From the NCBI GenBank assembly GCA_029262795.1, contig JAJCYT010000021.1:115763-179762 (forward strand): 64,000 bases of DNA, in the 5' to 3' direction. The notes beneath the pieces are model-generated. The model did not search any database, was not told where the DNA came from, and saw nothing but the letters and a program-made list of their open reading frames with translations. Both the position numbers and the translations under genes were made by a program. This DNA is from Candidatus Fraserbacteria bacterium. GTDB lineage: Bacteria > Bipolaricaulota > Bipolaricaulia > RBG-16-55-9 > JAJCYT01. Below, piece by piece: positions 19,987 to 27,824 of this stretch (position 1 is its first letter; every line of letters starts with the position of its first letter).

Positions 19987-20117
19987 TAGAAATTACACAA
20001 TTGATTCATTCTGATGCATTTGTCCCAATGTGACTCAAAAAACAGCTATATATTAGAAAATAAGTTAAACTAGGTTTTGAGAAAGGTACGAATCCCTTTT
20101 TCCTCCTTGAAAAGATT

Positions 20118-20155
20118 GTGAGCGCTCCAGTGGTGGCTGGAGCGCTTCCTTTTTC
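20118..20155 (+). terminator. Intrinsic terminator after the carboxyltransferase gene
   Basis: A perfect 9-bp stem AGCGCTCCA/TGGAGCGCT (20121-20129 and 20138-20146) with an 8-nt loop, followed by TCCTTTTTCC. It is 135 nt beyond the stop codon, so the transcript has a long 3' untranslated region. Confidence 0.75.
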
Positions 20156-20289
20156 CATTCATTTCTGAGGGTTTGGTTCTGTTGGTTTTCAAAGTTCTTA
20201 TAGAAAGTTTTGAGGCTTTTGCAGTTTGGGGCCCTTTAATTCATAACTCACATCGCTTTTTGCTTTATTCAATAACCCGTTTATTGCTC

Positions 20290-20295
20290 TATAAT
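20290..20295 (+). promoter_or_regulatory. Probable -10 box for the secreted peptidase gene
   Basis: TATAAT lies 28 nt before the ATG at 20323, followed by the GGGGG ribosome-binding stretch. The -35 region 17-18 nt upstream (TATTCA) is only a partial match, so this rests mostly on the perfect -10 and its position. Confidence 0.45.
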
Positions 20296-20322
20296 ATTCA
20301 CCTGAGATAAAAAGGGGGATGT

Positions 20323-22005
20323 ATGAAGCTTGCTATTCGCCTGGTCGGGATGTTGCTCGTATTTATAACTGTTTTAACAATTCATTTTTCTTTGCCTGAT
20401 GTGGCCGCACAAAATTCAGCAATTAAAATTCTGGACATTTTTGGACGCGACATAAGTCAGCAAGGAATAACTCTAGTCGACTGGGAAGGGATGATCAGAA
20501 ACCCTGCGCTGAAGTTTTCTGTTTCACTGCCAGCCGGAGCAATACCACCAGCCAGGGTCACACTCACAGCCAATCATCCCAGATTGTATTTTGATCGCCC
20601 AAGTACTGTCACTGAGTTTGGTCCCTCCAAAGCGATGCAAAATCTCACTGAAAATAATCCACAAGCATTTCATCTTTCGATTTTCCCAGATCGAGATTTT
20701 GAAAATGAGCAATATACCTTAACCGTTCAAGTAACTGATAGAAACAATCAAAGATTTAGGTCAAACATCACCATTCTTATCATCGATCAAGATATAGACC
20801 GGCCTGTTGAATATCCGCTCATCGTCGATTTTTCCAAAGACCCTTCTGATTTTTTTGAAAATGCTCAAGCCAGAGCAGTGGTTGAAACGGCTGCCGCAGA
20901 CTGGGCTTATTTTCTCGCAGACATGAATTTTGATCCCGTTCCGGCCGGTGCAGCATTTACCTTGATTCCAAATGCAAACAGGTCAGGGAATCAAGAAGCG
21001 CACGGCGATGATGTACTCATCAACAGTGCGCCTTACGAAGGGTTCTTGCTCTACGCTGGTGGATTCGATTCTTTCCAAAACCTTACCTCAACAGGGTTTG
21101 CGTCGGTTCACAGACTACAAAGAAGTGGAGGAAGGGAACTGCCCATATGGACATCAGGTGCCATTTCCATGAATCCTCACGGTAATTTTAATACCAACGG
21201 CTGGCAATTCAGCTTGGAAGACGATGACTGGTTTAATGTGGATGTGCCTGCTGATTTTTATCAAATTGTCAGCCATGAGATGGGGCACGCATTGTTTTTC
21301 TTTGGCGGATACCCACTGTATGCAGAAGCTGCATCCTTCAGGGGCGGTAGAGGTTTTTTTCAGGACCCTGATTTACTGGCCTATCATGGCAGCAACCCTA
21401 CTGTGGTAGACGAACATTTGACGGATGGGTATGTGGATCGCTTGAGCTTACAAGAACCTTATGGCGGCGGATGCAGTGGGGGAGGCTGTGGCCGATTCGT
21501 TCAGCAGGGTAGAGGATTGGCAACCAAGCTTGACCTACTCATTATTAAATCCATCGGTTATGAGCTGCGAGAAACATCCGCATTTGTTCCTTTATCAGTG
21601 GGTGATTATGCGATTCCAGAAGGGATGATTTCTGTTCCGTATTCTGGCCAGCTCTCGGCACGTGGTGGTGTACCCTTTTATCATTGGGAGCATATTTCTG
21701 GTGATTTACCCGATGGCCTTGAACTCACATCTTTTGGAGAACTTCAAGGAACTCCCAACACCAATGGCATCTTTCGCTTTACCGTCCAAGCACTCGATTA
21801 TGACGAAATGAGCGAGCCTGTTTCGTATGAAGCCTGCATGATTGTCAGAGATGAAAACGGTTCTGAAGTCAATGGAAGTTGCCCTGATCTACCAATGATG
21901 CCCGAAGTGGTCGTTCCAAAAGCAGATCGTGATGGAGATGGTGTACTCGATGAAGATGATGCCTGTCCCGATTTCGCTGGCCGACCTGAAACCGATGGCT
22001 GTTAG
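20323..22005 (+). CDS. Secreted zincin-like metallopeptidase with thrombospondin-3 tail
   Basis: A 560-residue secreted protein: signal peptide at residues 1-30 (MKLAIRLVGMLLVF, ending VAAQ), a beta-rich N-terminal domain to about 160, then a possible peptidase domain with the zinc motif HEMGH at residues 318-322. A Cys/Gly-rich CSGGGCG segment follows. Next is a putative Ig domain (LPDGLELTSFGELQGTP), and the end is a calcium-binding thrombospondin type-3 repeat (DRDGDGVLDEDDACPDF). The third zinc ligand is not obvious, so the activity is inferred. Probably extracellular and calcium-stabilised. Confidence 0.72.
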   Translation: MKLAIRLVGMLLVFITVLTIHFSLPDVAAQNSAIKILDIFGRDISQQGITLVDWEGMIRNPALKFSVSLPAGAIPPARVTLTANHPRLYFDRPSTVTEFGPSKAMQNLTENNPQAFHLSIFPDRDFENEQYTLTVQVTDRNNQRFRSNITILIIDQDIDRPVEYPLIVDFSKDPSDFFENAQARAVVETAAADWAYFLADMNFDPVPAGAAFTLIPNANRSGNQEAHGDDVLINSAPYEGFLLYAGGFDSFQNLTSTGFASVHRLQRSGGRELPIWTSGAISMNPHGNFNTNGWQFSLEDDDWFNVDVPADFYQIVSHEMGHALFFFGGYPLYAEAASFRGGRGFFQDPDLLAYHGSNPTVVDEHLTDGYVDRLSLQEPYGGGCSGGGCGRFVQQGRGLATKLDLLIIKSIGYELRETSAFVPLSVGDYAIPEGMISVPYSGQLSARGGVPFYHWEHISGDLPDGLELTSFGELQGTPNTNGIFRFTVQALDYDEMSEPVSYEACMIVRDENGSEVNGSCPDLPMMPEVVVPKADRDGDGVLDEDDACPDFAGRPETDGC

Positions 22006-22017
22006 GACAAGGGCTTT

Positions 22018-22722
22018 TTAAAGTAAATTTTCTTTAAGCACTACCAAAAAAGGTTCTGCCAGTTTATTGAGTTGTTCTTTGTTGACGATGAAAATTTTGG
22101 AGCCATCGAGTGTGATCATGCCTCGGTCTTTAAATTTGCTCAGGGTTCTGATCGCGGTTTCGGTGGTCATGCCGGCAATTTCGGCAATGTCGGCGCGGGA
22201 GAGTTCGATGCCCAGATCAAGGCCTTGGTCAGTGTCTTCGCCGTATTCCTTGGCGAGGAGTAATAACAAACGTGCCAGGCGCTCGTTGCTGTCTTCATAA
22301 GCAATTTCAACGAGCTTGCCTTGAAAGCCTTTGATCTCACGGCAGAGTTTTTCAATTAATCGCAATGAGACGGCTGGATGTGTTTGAAGATAATCGAGAA
22401 AAGCGGTGCGCTCAATGAAATGGAGGGTAGTGTCTTCTAAGGTTTTGGCATGGGCGGTATAAATTTCATTATCGAACATCGTTTTTTCGCCCAAAATCTC
22501 ACCAGCACTCAACAATTTCAAAATCTGTTTTTTGCCAGTGCTGCCATACTTAGACAACTTCACTTTGCCGGATGAAATAATATAAACGCCAAAAGCAGGC
22601 TGCCCTTCCTGAAAGATAATTTCGCCAGGACCATAATTAAATTCCCGACTCATGTCCATCAGGTGTTCCAAGGCTTGTTCCTGCTGACCTTCAAACAGCC
22701 AGGATGGGGGGCCACCCGCCAT
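22018..22722 (-). CDS. Crp/Fnr-family transcription regulator
   Basis: A 234-residue regulator starting at ATG 22722, 4 nt after the accA stop, with AGAGGT inside the end of accA as ribosome-binding site. Residues 30-130 form the cyclic-nucleotide-binding beta-roll (GEIIFQEGQPAFGVYIISSG; AGEILGEK). The C-terminal HTH shows LSRADIAEIAGMTTETAIRTL, typical of Crp/Fnr recognition helices. No Fnr-type cysteine cluster is visible, so oxygen sensing through an Fe-S cluster is unlikely. It seems co-transcribed with accD-accA and may link fatty-acid synthesis to a nucleotide or other signal. Confidence 0.88.
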   Translation of the reverse strand: MAGGPPSWLFEGQQEQALEHLMDMSREFNYGPGEIIFQEGQPAFGVYIISSGKVKLSKYGSTGKKQILKLLSAGEILGEKTMFDNEIYTAHAKTLEDTTLHFIERTAFLDYLQTHPAVSLRLIEKLCREIKGFQGKLVEIAYEDSNERLARLLLLLAKEYGEDTDQGLDLGIELSRADIAEIAGMTTETAIRTLSKFKDRGMITLDGSKIFIVNKEQLNKLAEPFLVVLKENLL

Positions 22723-22726
22723 AAAT

Positions 22727-23710
22727 TTAGACCTCTGCTTCCACTTCTTCTGGCAATTCTTCGTAGACACCAAAGCGCTGATAGCGCTCTAAGCGTCGTT
22801 CCCATAGCGTGTCGCTGTTGAGGCGTTTTAACTCATTCAATGTGCGTTTGATTGATTTTTTCAATGCTTCCGCCGCTGCTGCCGGATCTTTGTGGGCCCC
22901 TCCCTCAGGTTCGGGGATGATGTCATCCACGATGCCCAGTTCCAGCAAATGCGGTGCGGTCAAACGCAACGCACGCGCCACATCGGGCGCTTTGGCTCGG
23001 TCTCGCCACAAGATGGCTGCACAGCCTTCCGGCGTGATCACCGAGTAATAAGCATTTTCCATAATCAGCACACGATCACCAACGCCAATCCCAATGGCAC
23101 CACCACTGTTGCCTTCGCCGATGATCACGGCGATGATAGGCACGGTGAGCTGACACATGGTGTAAATACTTTCGGCCAGCGCACCACCGATGTTGCGTTC
23201 TTCCGAGCTTTTACCAGGAAACGCACCACCAGAGTCGATCAGGGTGATAACGGGAAAGCCAAATCGCTCGGCCAGCTTCATGATGCGCTGTGCCTTGCGA
23301 TAGCCTTCTGGGTGAGGCAATCCATAATTTCGTGCTTGATTTTCCTGTAGATCGCGTCCTTTTTGTTGCGCCACAATCGCTACAGTCTGACCTTCAAATT
23401 CAGCCAGACCGGTCACCATAGCCCCATCATCACCAAAGAGTCGGTCACCATGCAGTTCGTAAAAACCGCTAAACGCTCGTTCGATGTAGTCTAAAGAGTG
23501 GGGTCGCTGAGGGTGGCGGGCCAATTTGACACGTTCCCAGTCGTCGGCTACTGGTTCAGGCGTTGCATCTTCTTTTCCACTTTGCTGAGGAAGATCCAAC
23601 TGAGCCAGCTTCTGTTCAATCTTGCTGATCTCTTCACTAAGGTCAATGCCATCCTGCTGATTCAACGTTTTAAGTTGCTCAAGGGTTTGCTTTAAATTCG
23701 CTTCATCCAT
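22727..23710 (-). CDS. accA: Acetyl-CoA carboxylase carboxyltransferase subunit alpha
   Basis: The alpha half of the carboxyltransferase that makes malonyl-CoA. At 327 aa it matches AccA. The N-terminal coiled region is followed by RPHSLDYIERAFSGFYELHGDR, then GRDLQENQARNYGLPHPEGYRKA, ITLIDSGGAFPGKSSEERN and IGEGNSGGAIGIGVGDRV. It overlaps accD by 8 nt. An ACC complex also needs accB and accC, which are outside the window. Confidence 0.95.
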   Translation of the reverse strand: MDEANLKQTLEQLKTLNQQDGIDLSEEISKIEQKLAQLDLPQQSGKEDATPEPVADDWERVKLARHPQRPHSLDYIERAFSGFYELHGDRLFGDDGAMVTGLAEFEGQTVAIVAQQKGRDLQENQARNYGLPHPEGYRKAQRIMKLAERFGFPVITLIDSGGAFPGKSSEERNIGGALAESIYTMCQLTVPIIAVIIGEGNSGGAIGIGVGDRVLIMENAYYSVITPEGCAAILWRDRAKAPDVARALRLTAPHLLELGIVDDIIPEPEGGAHKDPAAAAEALKKSIKRTLNELKRLNSDTLWERRLERYQRFGVYEELPEEVEAEV

Positions 23711-24614
23711 GAGCGCTTCCTTGTTTCAACAGGTTGATGCCTTCTTTATCAGCTTTTTTTGATTTGCTTTTTTTGTTGCCGAAAAACTGCAATAAATGAA
23801 TCAGTTCTTTGCGCATTTCGCTGCGCTTGACCACGCGATCCACCAGGCCTCGTTCCAGCGCAAATTGATCGGTCTGGAACTCCGGCGGCAGTTTTTCTTT
23901 GATCGTTTCTTCAATCACACGCCGTCCGGTGAAGCCAATGAGTGCGCCCTTTTCGGCAACAATAATGTCACCCAAACTGGCAATACTGGCCTGCACACCG
24001 GCGGTGGTGGGATAGGTCATGACAGAAATAAAGACAGAACCTGCTTTGGCCAAAAGCTGACGTGCGGATGTGGTTTTGGCCATTTGCATCAGGGAAATAA
24101 TCCCTTCTTGCATACGAGCGCCACCTGTGGCCGACACTAAAATAAATGGGCAACGTTTTTCTGCCGCCGTTTTGATGCCGTGGGCAATCTGCTCACCCAT
24201 CACCGAACCCATGCTCCCGCCAATGAATTGAAAATCCATGACCGTGAGGATCACGGGCATCTCGCCCATCGTTGCTTCGCCTACGATAGCGGCATCGTGC
24301 AAGCCTGTTTTTTGAAATGCTTCTTCCAAGCGTTGCGGATAAGGTTTGGAATCTACGAATTCCAACGGATCGCCAGCCACAATCGGGCGGGAAATGTCCT
24401 GAAAAGACCCTTCATCAACCAGTAGGGCGATGCGTTCTTTGGCGGTTAAGAAAAAGTATTCGTCACAATTTGGACAAATGTTAAAGTTTTCGATCACTCG
24501 TTTTTTAAACACAAGTTCTCGGCAATTTTTGCACTTAAGCCACAGCACGCCATCGGCTTCTTTAGGCTGCTGCTCTAAGCTGACTTTAAAGTATTTTTGA
24601 TTGAATAATGACAT
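23703..24614 (-). CDS. accD: Acetyl-CoA carboxylase carboxyltransferase subunit beta
   Basis: The beta half of the malonyl-CoA-forming carboxyltransferase. The start at 24614 gives MSLFNQKYFKVSLEQQ (303 aa) after GGGAGT; an upstream extension is rejected. The zinc ribbon is visible as CKNC then CPNCDEYFF at residues 27-50, and the catalytic core as VMDFQFIGGSMGSVMGE and ATGGARMQEG. It ends in a Lys-rich tail. It is first in the accD-accA-crp unit. Confidence 0.95.
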   Translation of the reverse strand: MSLFNQKYFKVSLEQQPKEADGVLWLKCKNCRELVFKKRVIENFNICPNCDEYFFLTAKERIALLVDEGSFQDISRPIVAGDPLEFVDSKPYPQRLEEAFQKTGLHDAAIVGEATMGEMPVILTVMDFQFIGGSMGSVMGEQIAHGIKTAAEKRCPFILVSATGGARMQEGIISLMQMAKTTSARQLLAKAGSVFISVMTYPTTAGVQASIASLGDIIVAEKGALIGFTGRRVIEETIKEKLPPEFQTDQFALERGLVDRVVKRSEMRKELIHLLQFFGNKKSKSKKADKEGINLLKQGSAHG

Positions 24615-24803
24615 GATAACTACTCCCTTTCGGGTGATGGTTTTATAATGCCCAACCATCGACAAACATGGTGTGATGAAAGGCCCTGCTCAAAGAGCAG
24701 ACATCGAGCACCCAACCTTTCTCTAAACAACGGTTTTTGATCCATGCCTGTACCGACACTATAAATGGTTTGCCCTAAATGTTCAAATCTGACAGATTAA
24801 AAT

Positions 24804-24833
24804 TTGGCAACACAACGACGTTTCCGCTACACT
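24804..24833 (+). promoter_or_regulatory. Putative promoter for the thioredoxin-like cluster
   Basis: TTGGCA (24804-24809) and TACACT (24828-24833) with an 18-nt spacer, about 60 nt before the ATG at 24896. Each box has one or two mismatches to consensus, so this is a moderate prediction. Confidence 0.42.
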
Positions 24834-24895
24834 GCCGGAATGCTGTCCCCTGTTTTTGACAAAAATGGACAAATATCCACCTAAGGAACAAATTT

Positions 24896-25219
24896 ATGCT
24901 TTTACAGATCAAGTTTTTTTACTTTGAAGATTGCCCTTCGCATGAAACAGCGCTGAATCGATTGAATCAAATTCTGGATGAAGAAAACGCGGAACGCCAC
25001 ATTGACATTATTCAAGTAGAAACCCACGAGGACGCCGAGCGTTTGAACTTCCCTGGCTCGCCAACTATTCTCATCAATGGCTTGGATATTGATCCAAATG
25101 GCCAAGCGCTTCCGGCAGCTTTAACGTGTCGCGCCTATCGTAGGGAAGACGGTCGAATTACCCCGCTGCCCTCGGAAGAAATGATCCGAACCGCCGTGCA
25201 GGCAGCTTGCTCAACCTAA
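24896..25219 (+). CDS. Small thioredoxin-fold protein
   Basis: A 107-residue protein with the thioredoxin-like beginning QIKFFYFEDCPSHETAL, where a single Cys (CPSH) replaces the CxxC pair, and a cis-proline-like LNFPGSPTILINGLDID segment. Similar small proteins occur beside redox or metal-resistance genes; I do not recognise a named function. It is followed 26 nt later by a larger thioredoxin-family protein and is probably its operon partner. Confidence 0.65.
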   Translation: MLLQIKFFYFEDCPSHETALNRLNQILDEENAERHIDIIQVETHEDAERLNFPGSPTILINGLDIDPNGQALPAALTCRAYRREDGRITPLPSEEMIRTAVQAACST

Positions 25220-25245
25220 ATTTTTTAAACTTCTGGAGGTTTGTC

Positions 25246-25779
25246 ATGAGTCAACTCAATCTTGGTGATGCTGCCATTCCATTCAGCCTAACAGGGGTGG
25301 ACGATCAACAACACGCTCTGGCCGACTATGGAGATAAAAATGCCGTTGCCGTTATCTTCAGTTGCAATCATTGTCCTTTCGTACTGGCCTGGGAAGATCG
25401 AATGATGCAAATTCAAGCAGACTACAAAGACAAAGGTGTCCAATTTTTAGTGATCAACGCCAACGATGCAGTGTCCCATCCCACTGATAGCTTTGACAGC
25501 ATGAAGGCGCGCCAACAGGAACGCAATTTTAATTTCCTCTATCTGCGTGATGAAACCCAGGAAGTCGCCAAAGCTTACGGCGCAGAGCGCACCCCGGAAA
25601 TCTTTTTGTTCGACAAAGACCAAAAGCTCAGCTATTACGGCGCCATTGATGATAATTATGAAGAGCCAAGCGCTGTCAAAGCCAATTACTTGCGCGATGC
25701 CCTTGATGCGGTGTTGGCAGGTCAAACACCCGCCACCCCTAAAACCGAAGCCAAGGGTTGTACCATCAAGTGGAAGTAA
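25246..25779 (+). CDS. Thioredoxin-family (AhpC/TSA-like) protein
   Basis: ATG 25246 is chosen for its GGAGGT Shine-Dalgarno; the upstream extension overlaps the previous gene. The 177-residue product has the active-site segment FSCNHCPFVLAWEDRM near residue 40, an AhpC/TSA-like core (VINANDAVSHPTDSFDSM) and a C-terminal cysteine tail CTIKWK that is usual in this subfamily. Likely a cytoplasmic peroxiredoxin-like or thiol oxidoreductase; no signal peptide. Overlaps the next gene. Confidence 0.8.
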   Translation: MSQLNLGDAAIPFSLTGVDDQQHALADYGDKNAVAVIFSCNHCPFVLAWEDRMMQIQADYKDKGVQFLVINANDAVSHPTDSFDSMKARQQERNFNFLYLRDETQEVAKAYGAERTPEIFLFDKDQKLSYYGAIDDNYEEPSAVKANYLRDALDAVLAGQTPATPKTEAKGCTIKWK

Positions 25780-26165
25780 AAGACGCTCGGTTCAAAGACG
25801 GCAGCCTGATTTCGGATGCGCTGAAAGAAGGCGTTCATCTGTTTAACAAACGTGAGTTTTTCGATTGTCACGAAGTCCTGGAAGACGCTTGGCGTGAAGA
25901 AGATGGGCCACTTCGGGATTTGTATCAGGGACTAATCAAAGCAGCCGTGGCCTTCTATCACGGTGATCGTCTGAATTACGAAGGGGCTATTAAGGTGATG
26001 CGAAGTGGCCTGCCACAACTTCGTCCTTATTTGGACTGGCCAGGGCTGGACCTGCAAGCATTCATACCTGAATGCGACGCGTGGCTGGATACTTTTATCG
26101 AATTGGAGCCAACCAAAGGGCAGCTTGATCACACCAAGCTGCCCTTCTTAAACATTCTTGGTTAG
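25770..26165 (+). CDS. DUF309-family protein
   Basis: The signature LFNKREFFDCHEVLEDAWREE near residue 25 and the helical GLIKAAVAFYHG define the DUF309 family of small helical proteins of unknown function. I favour the GTG at 25770 (131 aa); a TTG at 25758 is possible but has no spaced ribosome-binding site. It overlaps the end of the thioredoxin-family gene, so translation is likely coupled. Confidence 0.78.
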   Translation: MEVKDARFKDGSLISDALKEGVHLFNKREFFDCHEVLEDAWREEDGPLRDLYQGLIKAAVAFYHGDRLNYEGAIKVMRSGLPQLRPYLDWPGLDLQAFIPECDAWLDTFIELEPTKGQLDHTKLPFLNILG

Positions 26166-26173
26166 GATTTTTT

Positions 26174-26635
26174 ATGGCAGAACAAGGCTTTCGCATTGGT
26201 GTTTACGGCGTCATTGTTAGAGATGGGCATATTTTGCTTGTTGAAGTGGAATTTCCAGACAGCAATCGCTTTCATCTTCCAGGTGGCGGCGTTGAGTTGG
26301 GTGAATCACTTCATCAAACCCTCCATCGAGAAATGGATGAAGAAATCTGCGCTAAAGTTAATATTGGCCGTTTGCTGGTGACTTGGGAATACCATCCTGC
26401 AAAAGTTGATCCCAGGTATGGCAAAAAGAATTTGCTTGAACTTGTGTTTGAATGTGAATTGCTGCCTGACAATGAACCTCGCCATCCCGAAAATCCTGAC
26501 CCCAGACATATCGGCCTCACCTGGGTTCCACTCAAAGAGTTTGCCAATACGCCCTTACTGCCCGATATCAACGAAAACATCTTGAAAATGCTCAACAGTC
26601 CAACTCAAGATGTTTACCGCTTCGAAAGCCAGTAA
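26174..26635 (+). CDS. Nudix hydrolase
   Basis: A 153-residue protein with a complete Nudix box: GGGVELGESLHQTLHREM followed directly by DEEI, fitting GX5EX7REUXEEXGU. Nudix enzymes cleave nucleoside-diphosphate-linked substrates; the substrate cannot be told from sequence. It starts 8 nt after the DUF309 gene in the same direction. Confidence 0.88.
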   Translation: MAEQGFRIGVYGVIVRDGHILLVEVEFPDSNRFHLPGGGVELGESLHQTLHREMDEEICAKVNIGRLLVTWEYHPAKVDPRYGKKNLLELVFECELLPDNEPRHPENPDPRHIGLTWVPLKEFANTPLLPDINENILKMLNSPTQDVYRFESQ

Positions 26636-26736
26636 AAAAAATTTCGATGTTTCAATCCCTGAGTGAACTGAACGACATTTTCTGACCTCAAAATCCCATA
26701 GAATGAACTTGAGGTTAATGTTTAGAAAGGGGTTTC

Positions 26737-26805
26737 ATGATGACGCTTATCTTAATCGGCGCGCTTTTGGTCATTTTGATTGTCGCGGTGATTGCGCTGG
26801 CCTAG
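26737..26805 (+). CDS. Putative 22-residue single-span membrane peptide
   Basis: A short reading frame with AGAAAGGGG about 5 nt before ATG 26737. It encodes MMTLILIGALLVILIVAVI and three more residues, almost a pure transmembrane helix, and stops at TAG 26803-26805, just before azlC. Good ribosome-binding site, hydrophobic content and position suggest a real small membrane protein, but a peptide this short could arise by chance. Confidence 0.5.
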   Translation: MMTLILIGALLVILIVAVIALA

Positions 26806-26826
26806 TTCGGTCCATATGCTAACGCA

Positions 26827-27510
26827 ATGTTGTCGGCAAAAGCATCCTTCTGGCTCGGTGTCAAAGACGTTTCACCTCTGATTTTCGGCATATTGCCCTT
26901 CGCGTTGATTTCAGGAATTGCCGCCATTGAAATCAAATTATCCATTCCAGAAGCCATTGGCATGGCCAGCATTGTGTTTGCCGGTGCATCTCAGATGGCG
27001 GCACTTCAGCTGATCAAAGAGGGCAGTCCTATTTTGATCATCGTGCTGACCATTGCCATCGTCAATTTGCGATTTTTGATGTACAGCGCATCGTTGGCTG
27101 TTCATTTTCAAAAATTGCCATTGGCCTGGAAAGTCCTGATTGGTTATACAATGACCGATCAAGCTTACGTCCTCCCTATTTCGAAATTTGAGCAAACAGA
27201 CCAAATCATTAAGCACTGGTACTCCATTGGCGTGGGTGCCACGATGTGGACTACCTGGCAATTAGGATCAATCATTGGCATATTTTTAACGGGAGCCATA
27301 CCAGAAGAATGGTCGCTTGGTTTTGCAATTCCCCTCACATTTCTCGCGTTGCTTACCCCTGCTGTTCGAGACAAACCCACTGTACTTGCAGCGTTAAGTG
27401 CAGGGGTCGTGGCAGTGGCTGGTCATGGCCTACCTAACAAACTGGGATTGATGCTGGCCGCCTTTATCGGCATAGGGATTGGTATGTGGGCTGAAATGAG
27501 AAACAAATGA
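26827..27510 (+). CDS. azlC: AzlC-family branched-chain amino acid exporter, large subunit
   Basis: A 227-residue multi-span membrane protein with the AzlC signature FGILPFALISGIAA near the N-terminus, FAGASQMAALQLI and NLRFLMYSASLA. With AzlD it exports branched-chain amino acids or analogues. The stop overlaps the azlD start by 4 nt (ATGA), the standard pair arrangement. Confidence 0.9.
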   Translation: MLSAKASFWLGVKDVSPLIFGILPFALISGIAAIEIKLSIPEAIGMASIVFAGASQMAALQLIKEGSPILIIVLTIAIVNLRFLMYSASLAVHFQKLPLAWKVLIGYTMTDQAYVLPISKFEQTDQIIKHWYSIGVGATMWTTWQLGSIIGIFLTGAIPEEWSLGFAIPLTFLALLTPAVRDKPTVLAALSAGVVAVAGHGLPNKLGLMLAAFIGIGIGMWAEMRNK

Positions 27511-27824
27511 AGGTATGGACTGTCATCATACTCGGCGGTGCAATCACCTTCTTGCTCCGCTTTTCGATGCTGTGGTTGTTTGGCAAGATTGAAATTCCCA
27601 ATCTGGTCAAACGGGCTTTGCGTTTTATTCCTGCAGCAGCATTATCGGCGTTGGTGTTCCCTGCATTCTTTTATCAGGATGGGGTGTTTTCAATGACACT
27701 CGACAACGAACGATTTTGGGCGGGCATGGTAGCGGCAGTAGTGGCATGGTATGGCAAAAATATTTTATTGACCCTGGCCGTGGGCATGGGCGCGCTTTAT
27801 TTATTCCGCTGGATCTGGTCGTAG
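27507..27824 (+). CDS. azlD: AzlD-family transport subunit
   Basis: A 105-residue protein with three to four hydrophobic spans and the AzlD pattern ITFLLRFSMLWLFG, then LVKRALRFIPAAALSALVFP. Partner of AzlC immediately upstream. Its last 24 nt overlap the 3' end of the convergent gene on the minus strand. Confidence 0.88.
   Translation: MKVWTVIILGGAITFLLRFSMLWLFGKIEIPNLVKRALRFIPAAALSALVFPAFFYQDGVFSMTLDNERFWAGMVAAVVAWYGKNILLTLAVGMGALYLFRWIWS

Larger units (their letters stand above)
19987..20322. other. 336-bp intergenic region
   Basis: Between the carboxyltransferase and the secreted peptidase gene. It holds a good terminator (20118-20155) and a TATAAT box just before the next gene. I see no small gene or RNA in the remaining sequence, which is AT-rich. 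Confidence 0.6.

Noticed and set aside
20085..20100. tRNA T-arm-like GGTACGAATCC
   Set aside because: No acceptor, D or anticodon arms can be built around it.
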